From Streptomyces sp. NBC_00820 (GTDB lineage: Bacteria; Actinomycetota; Actinomycetes; Streptomycetales; Streptomycetaceae): DNA of 64,000 nt. The stretch's first letter is position 1; each line of letters begins with the position of its first letter. Below the pieces are notes generated by a model. It had not been told where the DNA came from. It made no database searches and worked only from the letters and a program-made list of their open reading frames with translations. Positions 56,203-64,000 of this stretch are shown piece by piece. The stretch is from contig NZ_CP108882.1 in NCBI RefSeq assembly GCF_036347055.1, positions 3,732,501-3,796,500 on the forward strand. Reading direction: 5' to 3'. The translations under genes and the position numbers were made by a program.

Positions 56203-56237
56203 AGGGGCGCCCCCGACGCGCACTCGGGGGCGCCCCT
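56203..56237. terminator. Terminator of the mannosidase gene
   Basis: AGGGGCGCCCCCGA (56203-56216) pairs perfectly with TCGGGGGCGCCCCT (56224-56237), 14 bp, loop CGCGCAC, 12 bp past the stop. Confidence 0.9.
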
Positions 56238-56302
56238 CGTCCTGCCCCGGTTTCCCGCCACTCGGCAGGTGAAGCCGCCCGTCCCCACGTACCGTCGAAT
56301 GC

Positions 56303-58699
56303 ATGACCCATATCGACGCGGGGTCCGAACTGGACCCCGTGCACCCGGTCGCGCTGCCAGGGGGGACCGCCCCGGGGCTGAGCAGCGCGCAGGTCGCCGA
56401 GCGCGTCGCACGAGGGCAGGTCAACGACGTGCCGGTGCGCAGCAGCCGCTCGCTGGGCGAGATCGTCCGCGCCAACGTGTTCACCCGGTTCAACGCGATC
56501 ATCGGCGTGCTGTGGCTGGTCATGCTGTTCGTCGCACCGATCCAGGACAGCCTCTTCGGCTTCGTCATCCTCGCCAACACCGGCATCGGCATCGTGCAGG
56601 AGTGGCGCGCCAAGCAGACCCTGGACTCGCTCGCCGTCATCGGGGAGGCCCGTCCCACCGTCCGCCGGGACGGCAGATCGACCGAGGTCGCCACGGACCG
56701 GATCGTCCTGGACGACCTGGTGGAGATCGGCCCCGGCGACAAGATCGTCGTCGACGGGGTGTGCGCCGAGGCGGACGGGCTGGAGATCGACGAGTCCCTG
56801 CTCACCGGCGAGGCCGACCCGGTCGTCAAACGCCCCGGCGACCCGGTGATGTCCGGCAGTTTCGTGGTCGCGGGCGGCGGCGCGTTCAAGGTGACCAAGG
56901 TGGGCCGCGAGGCGTACGCCGCCCAGCTCGCCGAGGAGGCCTCCCGCTTCACCCTGGTCCACTCCGAGCTGCGCTCCGGCATCTCCACGATTCTCAAGTA
57001 CGTGACCTGGATGATGGTCCCGGCCGCCGTCGGCCTGGTCGTCACACAGCTGGTGGTGAAGAACAACGACCTGAAGGACGCCGTCGCCCGCACGGTCGGC
57101 GGGATCATCCCGATGGTCCCCGAGGGACTGGTGCTGCTCACCTCCGTCGCCTTCGCCATCGGCGTCATCCGGCTGGGCCGCAAACAGTGCCTGGTGCAGG
57201 AGCTGCCCGCCATCGAGGGCCTCGCCCGCGTCGACACCGTCTGCCTGGACAAGACCGGCACGCTCACCGAGGGCGGCATGGACGTCACCGGCCTCAGGAC
57301 GCTGGACGGGGCCGACGAGGGGTACGTCCGCAGGGTGCTCGGCGCCCTCGGCGAGTCCGACCCGCGCCCCAACGCCTCCCTCCAGGCGATCATCGACGCC
57401 TACCCCGACAGCGACGACTGGCGCTGTGTGGAGTCGCTGCCGTTCTCCTCCGCCCGCAAGTACAGCGGCGCCACCTTCAGCGAGGGCGACGGCGAGACCA
57501 GCAGCTGGCTGCTCGGCGCCCCCGACGTCCTGCTCGCCCCCGACGACCCCGCCCTGGCCGAGACCGGGCGCCTGAACGAACAGGGCCTCAGGGTCCTGCT
57601 GCTGGCCCGCGCCACCCGGGATCTGGAGGCCCCCGAGCCGGCCCGGGGCGCCCGCCCCACCGCCCTGGTCGTCCTCGAACAGCGGCTGCGCCCCGACGCC
57701 GCCGACACCCTGCGCTACTTCGCCGACCAGGACGTCCAGGCCAAGGTCATCTCCGGCGACAACGCGGTGTCGGTCGGCGCGGTCGCGGCCAAACTGGGCC
57801 TGAAGGGTGCCGCGGTGGACGCGCGGCGGCTGCCCGATAACCGGCCGGAGATGGCCCGGGCGCTGGAGGAGGCGACCGTGTTCGGGCGGGTCACCCCGCA
57901 GCAGAAGCGGGACATGGTCGGCGCGCTGCAGTCCGACGGGCGCACGGTGGCGATGACCGGCGACGGCGTGAACGACGTCCTGGCCCTGAAGGACGCCGAC
58001 ATCGGCGTCTCGATGGGCTCGGGTTCGGAGGCGACCCGGGCGGTGGCGCAGATCGTGCTGCTGAACAACAGCTTCGCCACGCTGCCCTCGGTCGTCGGCG
58101 AGGGTCGCCGGGTCATCGGCAACATCACACGGGTGGCGACGCTGTTCCTGGTGAAGACCGTCTACTCGGTGCTGCTGGCCGTGCTGGTGGTGTGCTGGCA
58201 GGTGGAGTACCCGTTCCTGCCCCGGCACCTGACCCTGCTGTCCACGCTCACCATCGGCATACCGGCCTTCTTCCTGGCCCTCGCCCCCAACAAGGAGCGC
58301 GCCCGGCCCCACTTCGTGCGGCGGGTCATGCGGTACGCGATACCCGGCGGTGTGCTGGCCGGTGCGGCGACGTTCGCGACGTATCTGCTCGCCCGGCACC
58401 ACTACACGGGCCCGGGGGCGCTGGACGCCGAGACCAGCGCGGCCACCCTGACGCTGTTCCTGATCTCCATGTGGGTCCTGGTGATCATCGCCCGGCCCTA
58501 CACCTGGTGGCGAGTGGTCCTGGTGGCCGCGATGGGGGTGGCGTTCCTGTGCGTCCTCGTCGTACCGGCCCTGCAGCGCTTCTTCGCGCTGAAGCTGGTG
58601 GGCGTCACGATGCCGTGGACGGCGGTGGGACTGGCGGTGGTGGCGGCGGCCGCCCTGGAACTCCTGTGGAGATGGGTCGGCCGCCGCTTCCCGGTGTGA
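56303..58699 (+). CDS. Cation-transporting P-type ATPase
   Basis: 798 residues. Phosphorylation site CLDKTGTLTE (Asp316), actuator LLTGEAD (167-172), MVPEGLVLLTS in TM4 (Pro273-Glu274-Gly275) and hinge MTGDGVNDVLALKDADIGVSMGSGSEA (~550). No N-terminal metal-binding domain. PEGL instead of CPC or CPx excludes heavy-metal P1B pumps; it resembles P2-type (Ca/Mg/Mn-like) or the related actinobacterial P-ATPases. Ion unknown. ~10 spans, including six after the hinge. Confidence 0.93.
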   Translation: MTHIDAGSELDPVHPVALPGGTAPGLSSAQVAERVARGQVNDVPVRSSRSLGEIVRANVFTRFNAIIGVLWLVMLFVAPIQDSLFGFVILANTGIGIVQEWRAKQTLDSLAVIGEARPTVRRDGRSTEVATDRIVLDDLVEIGPGDKIVVDGVCAEADGLEIDESLLTGEADPVVKRPGDPVMSGSFVVAGGGAFKVTKVGREAYAAQLAEEASRFTLVHSELRSGISTILKYVTWMMVPAAVGLVVTQLVVKNNDLKDAVARTVGGIIPMVPEGLVLLTSVAFAIGVIRLGRKQCLVQELPAIEGLARVDTVCLDKTGTLTEGGMDVTGLRTLDGADEGYVRRVLGALGESDPRPNASLQAIIDAYPDSDDWRCVESLPFSSARKYSGATFSEGDGETSSWLLGAPDVLLAPDDPALAETGRLNEQGLRVLLLARATRDLEAPEPARGARPTALVVLEQRLRPDAADTLRYFADQDVQAKVISGDNAVSVGAVAAKLGLKGAAVDARRLPDNRPEMARALEEATVFGRVTPQQKRDMVGALQSDGRTVAMTGDGVNDVLALKDADIGVSMGSGSEATRAVAQIVLLNNSFATLPSVVGEGRRVIGNITRVATLFLVKTVYSVLLAVLVVCWQVEYPFLPRHLTLLSTLTIGIPAFFLALAPNKERARPHFVRRVMRYAIPGGVLAGAATFATYLLARHHYTGPGALDAETSAATLTLFLISMWVLVIIARPYTWWRVVLVAAMGVAFLCVLVVPALQRFFALKLVGVTMPWTAVGLAVVAAAALELLWRWVGRRFPV

Positions 58700-58742
58700 G
58701 ACGCCGTGCGGCGTCACCGCCGTCGACACGCGAGGAAAAACG

Positions 58743-58781
58743 GGACCGGTCCCGGAAGCCGGCTGCTTCCGGGACCGGTCC
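58743..58781. terminator. 17-bp hairpin between P-ATPase and secreted protein gene
   Basis: GGACCGGTCCCGGAAGC (58743-58759) pairs perfectly with GCTTCCGGGACCGGTCC (58765-58781), loop CGGCT. It separates two converging genes and can serve both. Confidence 0.9.
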
Positions 58782-58783
58782 AC

Positions 58784-58833
58784 GGGTGCTGCGGGTACTG
58801 CGGGTACTGCGGGTACTGCGGGTACTGCGGGTG
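58784..58833. repeat. 9-bp tandem repeat GGGTACTGC
   Basis: Five units GGG TACTGC (first GGGTGCTGC) run up to 13 bp before the stop codon of the secreted protein gene on the minus strand. Another case of short repeats right at a gene end. Confidence 0.85.
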
Positions 58834-58845
58834 ATTCAGAACCGC

Positions 58846-59769
58846 TTACTTCACGTCGACGAAGTCACCCGCAGCGGCGATCGCCGGGGTGGTCGTGGTG
58901 CCCGCGAAGTTGTAGCGGAAGTAGCCGTCGACCGAGGCCTTGACCGTGGTCTTCAGGTTGCCCCTGGAGTCCGTCTTGACGGTCTTGACGAGGGTGTACT
59001 TCTTGGAGTTCTTCTTGCGGAACTCCAGCTGCACCGACTGGCCGGTGTAGCCGTGGTACTTGTTGTCGTCCCAGTTGGCGCGGGTCAGGGCACCGGTGAC
59101 CGTGATGGTCGCGCCCTTCTTCACCGGCTCCGGGGCGGCGTTGACCGTCAGGCGCGAGACGCGCTGGACGAGGGTGGTGCCGAGGGAACCCTGCTCGGCG
59201 AGACCGACCTTGGTGATGTCACCGTTGTCGGTGTCCAGCTGACCGTTGTACGCGATGGCGATCGCGGCGCCCTTCCAGGTGCCGGCGTCCGAGCTGGCCA
59301 GCTCGCCGTCGCCCGGGTAGGCGTCGATCTTGCCCGTGCAGGTCTCGGCCGTGGCCGAGACCACCTTGCAGGTGGCCGGCTCGTCACCGATCAGCCAGTT
59401 GTCCTGGTCGGTGAAGGAGCCGCGGTAGATGTACGGGCCGCTGAGGAAGTCGTCGGCCGTGACGTCGACGTCCGCGCCGTGGTTCAGCGTGTACGTGACC
59501 GTCGTGGAGACGTGGTTGGTGGTGCCGATCTTGACCGCCTTGGCGATCTTGAAGTTCGAGAAGGTGACATCCAGCTGGTACGGCTGCGGCTCGGCGGCCG
59601 CGGAGCTGCTGAACGCGCTCTTGCCGGCCGCGTGGTGAGCGGCCTCGAGCACCTTGGCGACGTCGGCCTTGTAGGAGGAGCCCGAGTCCGCGGCCAGAGC
59701 CGACGGAGCCACGAAGGCGGAGAGAGCCATGGCGCCGGTGACGGCGGCCACAGTGGCACGAATGCGCAT
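58846..59769 (-). CDS. Secreted DUF5707-like protein, long paralogue
   Basis: 307 residues, ATG with AGGGGAA 4 bp upstream. Signal peptide ~1-26 (MRIRATVAAVTGAMALSAFV then APSALA-AD). Two parts: an N-terminal ~170-residue beta-rich domain with Cys pair (CKVVSATAETC) and a C-terminal Ig-like domain APEPVKKGATITVTGALTRANWDDNKYHGYTGQSVQLEFRKKNS... ending FAGTTTTPAIAAAGDFVDVK. The second domain is shared with the next gene. Surface or matrix protein of unknown role. Confidence 0.85.
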   Translation of the reverse strand: MRIRATVAAVTGAMALSAFVAPSALAADSGSSYKADVAKVLEAAHHAAGKSAFSSSAAAEPQPYQLDVTFSNFKIAKAVKIGTTNHVSTTVTYTLNHGADVDVTADDFLSGPYIYRGSFTDQDNWLIGDEPATCKVVSATAETCTGKIDAYPGDGELASSDAGTWKGAAIAIAYNGQLDTDNGDITKVGLAEQGSLGTTLVQRVSRLTVNAAPEPVKKGATITVTGALTRANWDDNKYHGYTGQSVQLEFRKKNSKKYTLVKTVKTDSRGNLKTTVKASVDGYFRYNFAGTTTTPAIAAAGDFVDVK

Positions 59770-59907
59770 GCGTTCCCCTGTTGTGAAACATGGTGGACAC
59801 GAGGCCCAAGTGATCGTCGAGTCCGTTGACTCGGGTGATCAGACCCGTGCTGATACTGAATGGTTGTACGAACGGTTCCGCGATTTTCCGGCCGAGTCGC
59901 GCCGGAC

Positions 59908-60687
59908 CTACTTCACCTCGACGAGGTCACCCGCGGCGTTGACCGCCGGGGTGGTCGAGGTGCCCGCGAAGACGAAGCGGTAGTAGCCGCTGCCCGTGGC
60001 CGTGGTCGTCGTCTTCAGGTTGCCCTTGGAGTCCGTCTTGACGGTCTTCAGCGTGGTGTAGCTGTTGGAGTTCTTCTTGCGGAACTGGAGCTTCACCGAC
60101 TGGGCTCCGTAGCCGGAGTACTTGGCGGCGTCCCAGTTGGCGCGGGTCAGCGCGCCCGTGACGGTGAGGGTCTTGCCCTTCTTGACCGGCTCCGGCGCGG
60201 CGTTGGCCGTCAGCTTGGACAGGCGCTGGACCTGGAAGGTCTTGGCGTTGTCCCGCTGGACGAAGTTGCCGTCCTTGCCCTGGCCGATCGCCCAGACCTT
60301 CCAGGAGCCGGCCACGGCGTTGATGAGGCTCTCACGCGTCTGGACCGTGTACGTGGCCGTGCAGTTGGCCGTGGTGGCAGAGGCCTTGGTGCACTTCGAC
60401 CGGCCGTCGGAGGTGTTCGCGACGGCACCGCTGTCGGAGTGCTCGATGTCCGTGCCGTGGTACAGGATCGCCTGGGCCAGGCTGACGCCGGAGTTGTCCG
60501 TCACCGTGAAGGAGACACTGAAGGTCTTGCTGCCGGTGGCGCCGACGACGACGGCCTTGCCGCCGTTGACGACGACGTTGGAGATCTTCGTGTCCCCGTG
60601 GACCTCGTCCGCGTGGGCGGTCGTGGCGGCGAAGGCCGTCAGGGCCAGCGCACCGGTGACGGCGGCTCCGACAACTCGCATGTGCAT
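59908..60687 (-). CDS. Secreted DUF5707-like protein, short paralogue
   Basis: 259 residues, ATG 60687 (a second ATG 6 bp on) behind AGGGGAA. Signal peptide ~1-27 (VGAAVTGALALTAFAATTAHA-DE). N-terminal part differs from the paralogue but has the same Cys pair (CTKASATTANC); the C-terminal ~90 residues are ~80% identical to it. Tandem duplication of an ancestral secreted gene, with conserved leader. Ends FAGTSTTPAVNAAGDLVEVK. Confidence 0.85.
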   Translation of the reverse strand: MHMRVVGAAVTGALALTAFAATTAHADEVHGDTKISNVVVNGGKAVVVGATGSKTFSVSFTVTDNSGVSLAQAILYHGTDIEHSDSGAVANTSDGRSKCTKASATTANCTATYTVQTRESLINAVAGSWKVWAIGQGKDGNFVQRDNAKTFQVQRLSKLTANAAPEPVKKGKTLTVTGALTRANWDAAKYSGYGAQSVKLQFRKKNSNSYTTLKTVKTDSKGNLKTTTTATGSGYYRFVFAGTSTTPAVNAAGDLVEVK

Positions 60688-60802
60688 GTGTTCCCCTACG
60701 TGCAAAGTGACCAGGGAGTCATCCGACTCCAACTGCTCAGACAGTCGACGCAGGGGAACAGTTGCACGGAAGGTGAGGATTCCGTGAACGAGTTTTCGAG
60801 GG

Positions 60803-63800
60803 TCAGTCGAACCAGCGGTCCCGGGCCAGTTCCTCCGTGCGTGACGGGTCCTCCAGCAGGGCGGCCACCTCGAAGCGGCGCGGCCACTGTCCGGCCGCCC
60901 AGGCCAGGCCGGCGGCGACGCCTTCCAGGGTGGCCGCGTGCAGGACACCGTCGTCGGTCAGCCGCCAGTCGATCCCGGTGCCGTCCACCACCAGTTCCTC
61001 GTGTTCGACGTAGGTACCGAGGGTGCGCGGGCCGAGGAGCACCCGGACCGGCTCCGGCACGTCGTGCTCGGCGCCCTCCGAGGTGACCTCCCCGGTGACG
61101 GACTCGCTCAGCCGGCGCACCTGGAACAGTTCGGCCAGCTCGGCGGCCCGGGACGGGCGGACGGGCAGCAGCGGGACACCGGAGGTGAACGGCAGCAGGT
61201 CGGGCGAGTCGACGACCACGGCGTCGGCGGCGTCCACCACCGCGGCGCTTCCGTCCAGCACGGCCCGCACGTCCTCCGGCAGGGTCACCTGCTCCGGGTC
61301 CAGCTCGGCCAGCGCGCCGTAAAGGCCGTGCAGCTGGGGCGCGGAGACGGTCCGGTCCGGGTCGGCGAGGCGGTCCAGCAGCTCGGCCGCGCCACCGGGC
61401 TCGTCCAGCAGAGCGGCCACCGAGGTCCGCACGCCGAGCGCGCGCAGCACCTGCTCGTCCTCGAAACCGGTGGCGTCGGCCTCGTCGTACAGGCCGCGCA
61501 GCAGCGGGTCGCCGCCGGCCGCGAGCAGGCCCGCCGGGCGGCGGCCGTCGAGGACCGGGTGCCCGCGCAACCACCAGGCGGTGTACGGCCGTACGACCTC
61601 GTGGGTGCCGTCGGGCAGCAGGACGCGCACCGGCTGGGTGAGGGCGTCGCGCAGCGGCGGCTGAGCGAGCAGGGCGAGGGCCTCGGGCCAGTGGTCGTCG
61701 TCCACCAGGTCCAGGTCGCGCACGGCGACCAGCTCGGTGGCCACCGGGGGCACGGGGCTGTCCGGGAAGCGGTCGAGGATGTCCTCGCACCACACGTCCA
61801 CCGCGTCGAGCAGTCCGGCGTCGTCCGGTTCGGCGAAGTCACCTTCCCGGGGCTCCAGTTCGTCCGGGTCGAGGACGACGTCGGTGGCGCGGACGAGCGC
61901 GAAGTTCGCGAGCACCCCGCAGGCGGTCAGCGGCTGCTCACCCCACCTGTCCACCAACTCCGCTTCCACGGAGGCCAGTTCCCCCTCGCGGATCACCCGG
62001 GCGAAGTCGCTTCCAGGGAAGACCAGTTCACCGGCCGGGGCGAGTTCGCCGTCCTCGTCGTGGAGCGCGAGCGCGCCGAGCCAGGGCTCGTCGCCCGGCT
62101 CCAGGCCCGCGTCGCGGACGAGCGCGAGGACGGTGTCGGCCAGTTCCTCGGCGTCCGGAGCGTCCTCCTCCCACATCGCCCCGCCCTCGTCGTCGAGCGA
62201 GGCGGCCACGGCGGCCCGCACCTGCGGGGTGGTCAGCACCGCGCGCGGGCTCGCGGGCAGCGCGCCCAGCTTCTCCAGCAGCGGGTGCACGGCGTCCTCG
62301 TGGGCGACCTTGAGCCCCAGCCGGGCCAGGACGTCGAGGTCGAGGGCGGCGGCGTCCGCGGCGGGCAGCAGCACCTGGCGGGGCCCGATGGTGGTCCGGC
62401 CTCCCCCGGCGAGCGGCACCGGCAGCCCCGAGAGGCGGTCGGGGTCGACCCCGGCGAGGCTGTCGTACAGCCGCCACCACCACTCCGGGTCCTTCTCCAG
62501 ACCGGCGAGCCGGTCGATGGCGTCGGCGAGCGGGATCCGGGCGACCCCGAGGGTGCGCAGCTCGGAGCGGCGTTCGAGCCCGGCGGGGAGCAGGGTGGGC
62601 AGCACCTCGGCGAGCACGCGCACGGTGTCGGCGCCCGCGCCCTCCACCACTTCGGCGTCGCGCGGCCGCAGCGCCTCCGGCAGCCCGTCGTCGCCCTCGT
62701 CGCCCTCGGTGCCTTCGCCGCTCTTGGCGCCCTTGGCGTCGAGGGCAGGCGGCAGGAACGCGGTCCTGGGCAGCCGTTCGAGGATGGCCTGGCGCAGCGC
62801 GCCGTCCAGCTCGCTCTTGCCGAGCGGTCCGGGCACGAGGTCCACGGCGCCCTCGGTCACCGGGCGCCAGTCGGCGAGCAGTTCGGCGTAGGCGTCCGCC
62901 GCGCGCAGCACCAGGAAGTCGGTCAGCGGACCGGGGGCCGCGTGCCGCCGGGAGGTGTCCAGCGGGAAGGACGCGATGAGCAGGGCGGGCACGCCGAGGG
63001 GCTCGTCGCTGGGGGTGGGGGCGTGCACGACGGGGCTGGTACGGGGGCGGACCGGCCGCCCGTCCTCGTCGGCCGGTACGGCCCAGGTCACCGACCAGTG
63101 CGGGCGCAGCCGTTCCTCCACCGGGCGGTCGGCGAGCAGCTCCGGGGTGAGCGGTCCGTGCGCGGCGACGGTACGCCAGCGGGTCGTCCCGTCGCGCGAG
63201 TCCTCGACCACGGTGACGGCGCCCTCGGTACGGCGGCGCAGGATGCGCGGGGCGCCGTCGCCGACCTCCACGATCACTTCCTCCAGCCCCGGCAGGGCGA
63301 GGAGCAGCGCGTCGTCGACGGCTTCCAGGAGACGCTCGGCGAGGTCGGCCGCGGCCGCGTCCCGCAGCGGCAGGATGACGGCGGTGTCGTACGGCTCCGG
63401 GGCCGAGCCCTCGGCAGCGAAGGGCAGCCGCAGCAGCGGGACGTGTCCGTCGCGGCGCCGGACCTCGTCACCGAGGCCGGGGCTGTGCCGGGCGATGTCG
63501 GCGGCCAGCTCGCGCGCCTCGGCGAGGGACCAGCGCACGCCCCCGTGCCGGCCGACGAGCGCGGGCTCGTCCGTGACGGAGAGGACGGCCGCGAAGCCGA
63601 CGCCGAACCGGCCCACCGTGGCGTGCTCGTCGTACCGCTCGCGCTTGGCGGAGGCGCGGAGCGTGGACAGCGACTCGACACCGGCCGCGTCCAGCGGGGC
63701 GCCCGTGTTCGCGGCCACCAGGACGCCGTCGCGGAGGGTGAGCCGCAGCCGCCCCGGCGTCTTCGCGCGCGCGGCGGCGTCGGCGGCGTTCTGCGCCAGC

Positions 63801-63970
63801 TCCACCACGAGCCGGTCCCGGTAGCCACCGAGGACCAGGTCCTCCTCCGCGTTGGCGTCCTCACGGAACCGGGCGGGGCTGGTGGCCCAGGCGTCGAGGA
63901 CGCCGCGCCGCAGTCGGGCGGTGCCGAAGGGGTCGGCGCCCTCGGCCGCCGGCCGCACGTACTTGCTCAC
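60803..63970 (-). CDS. Sacsin-type GHKL ATPase-domain protein
   Basis: 1055 residues from GTG 63970, 7 bp after GAGGAG; GTG 63976 and ATG 63985 are alternatives. N-terminal Bergerat-fold domain like sacsin/Hsp90: LVVELAQNAADAAARAKTPG (Glu/Asn of the N-box, ~60), VLVAANTGAPLDAAG, LRASAKR and GRFGVGFAAVLSV (G-box loop, ~125). The other ~800 residues have no known domain, with acidic and Leu-rich repeats. Conserved in streptomycetes. The family is linked to protein folding in eukaryotes and to phage-defence-like NTPases in some bacteria; here the gene neighbours give no such hint. Confidence 0.85.
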   Translation of the reverse strand: MSKYVRPAAEGADPFGTARLRRGVLDAWATSPARFREDANAEEDLVLGGYRDRLVVELAQNAADAAARAKTPGRLRLTLRDGVLVAANTGAPLDAAGVESLSTLRASAKRERYDEHATVGRFGVGFAAVLSVTDEPALVGRHGGVRWSLAEARELAADIARHSPGLGDEVRRRDGHVPLLRLPFAAEGSAPEPYDTAVILPLRDAAAADLAERLLEAVDDALLLALPGLEEVIVEVGDGAPRILRRRTEGAVTVVEDSRDGTTRWRTVAAHGPLTPELLADRPVEERLRPHWSVTWAVPADEDGRPVRPRTSPVVHAPTPSDEPLGVPALLIASFPLDTSRRHAAPGPLTDFLVLRAADAYAELLADWRPVTEGAVDLVPGPLGKSELDGALRQAILERLPRTAFLPPALDAKGAKSGEGTEGDEGDDGLPEALRPRDAEVVEGAGADTVRVLAEVLPTLLPAGLERRSELRTLGVARIPLADAIDRLAGLEKDPEWWWRLYDSLAGVDPDRLSGLPVPLAGGGRTTIGPRQVLLPAADAAALDLDVLARLGLKVAHEDAVHPLLEKLGALPASPRAVLTTPQVRAAVAASLDDEGGAMWEEDAPDAEELADTVLALVRDAGLEPGDEPWLGALALHDEDGELAPAGELVFPGSDFARVIREGELASVEAELVDRWGEQPLTACGVLANFALVRATDVVLDPDELEPREGDFAEPDDAGLLDAVDVWCEDILDRFPDSPVPPVATELVAVRDLDLVDDDHWPEALALLAQPPLRDALTQPVRVLLPDGTHEVVRPYTAWWLRGHPVLDGRRPAGLLAAGGDPLLRGLYDEADATGFEDEQVLRALGVRTSVAALLDEPGGAAELLDRLADPDRTVSAPQLHGLYGALAELDPEQVTLPEDVRAVLDGSAAVVDAADAVVVDSPDLLPFTSGVPLLPVRPSRAAELAELFQVRRLSESVTGEVTSEGAEHDVPEPVRVLLGPRTLGTYVEHEELVVDGTGIDWRLTDDGVLHAATLEGVAAGLAWAAGQWPRRFEVAALLEDPSRTEELARDRWFD

Positions 63971-64000
63971 GTTCACTCTCCTCATCGGCTGAGGACGAAG

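Noticed and set aside
60803..63970. Sacsin-like protein as a phage-defence gene
   Set aside because: No nuclease, effector or other defence genes nearby; the protein is a conserved core gene in streptomycetes as far as I recall.

Overview
The window is high-GC actinobacterial chromosome. The codon bias (almost all G/C third positions), many GTG starts, TTGAC-N17/18-TAnnnT promoters, and gene order point to Streptomyces. From memory, several neighbour pairs match the S. coelicolor SCO436x-SCO440x core region: an iron repressor DmdR1 beside a SIS-domain protein, PdxH beside a second citrate synthase, and SerC. No tRNA, rRNA or CRISPR array was seen.

Layout. 1-6.2 kb: C-terminus of an amino-acid-type ABC binding protein, an orphan IS200/IS605-like right-end hairpin, a Pro/Gln-rich membrane protein, a complete IS607-type element (serine recombinase plus TnpB and its presumptive omegaRNA), and an HTH/TPR regulator. 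6.4-11 kb: prim-pol domain protein, a two-gene ABC exporter and an alpha/beta hydrolase whose catalytic Ser is Ala. 11-17.5 kb: DmdR1, a SIS-domain aminosugar protein behind a DasR-like site, a PAS/GAF-like sensor, a GNAT, a candidate small RNA with its own promoter, PdxH and citrate synthase. 17.5-19.2 kb: long tandem repeats, a broken O-methyltransferase remnant and a 2-oxoglutarate oxygenase preceded by a cysteine-type leader peptide. 19.3-29.5 kb: one eight-gene minus-strand operon (TIGR03084 protein, AtuA-like, biotin-dependent carboxylase beta and alpha, acyl-CoA dehydrogenase, acyl-CoA synthetase, enoyl-CoA hydratase, TetR) that reads as a catabolic acyl-CoA carboxylation pathway, with a palindrome at its head as likely TetR operator.

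31.7-36.8 kb is the most unusual part. A LuxR-type regulator, a small cupin-like protein lacking iron ligands, two identical 64-aa exported peptides in exact tandem duplication, and two JmjC/cupin_4 oxygenases lie on one strand. Divergently there is a second short exported two-cysteine peptide and a stand-alone LuxR HTH domain. I read this as a candidate oxygenase-modified secreted-peptide system. No known class was recognised, and modification of the peptides is inference.

36.8-64 kb is mostly conserved housekeeping: FemABX-like transferase, metallophosphoesterase, D-lactate dehydrogenase-like Fe-S flavoprotein, SerC, secreted proteins, Uma2-fold protein, aldo/keto reductase behind a MerR-type site, ThpR, a MarR/MFS pair, NCS2 purine permease, GH92 mannosidase behind a LacI-type site, P-type ATPase, two secreted DUF5707-like paralogues and a sacsin-type ATPase protein. 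A recurrent oddity is imperfect tandem repetition at or immediately after stop codons of many genes.
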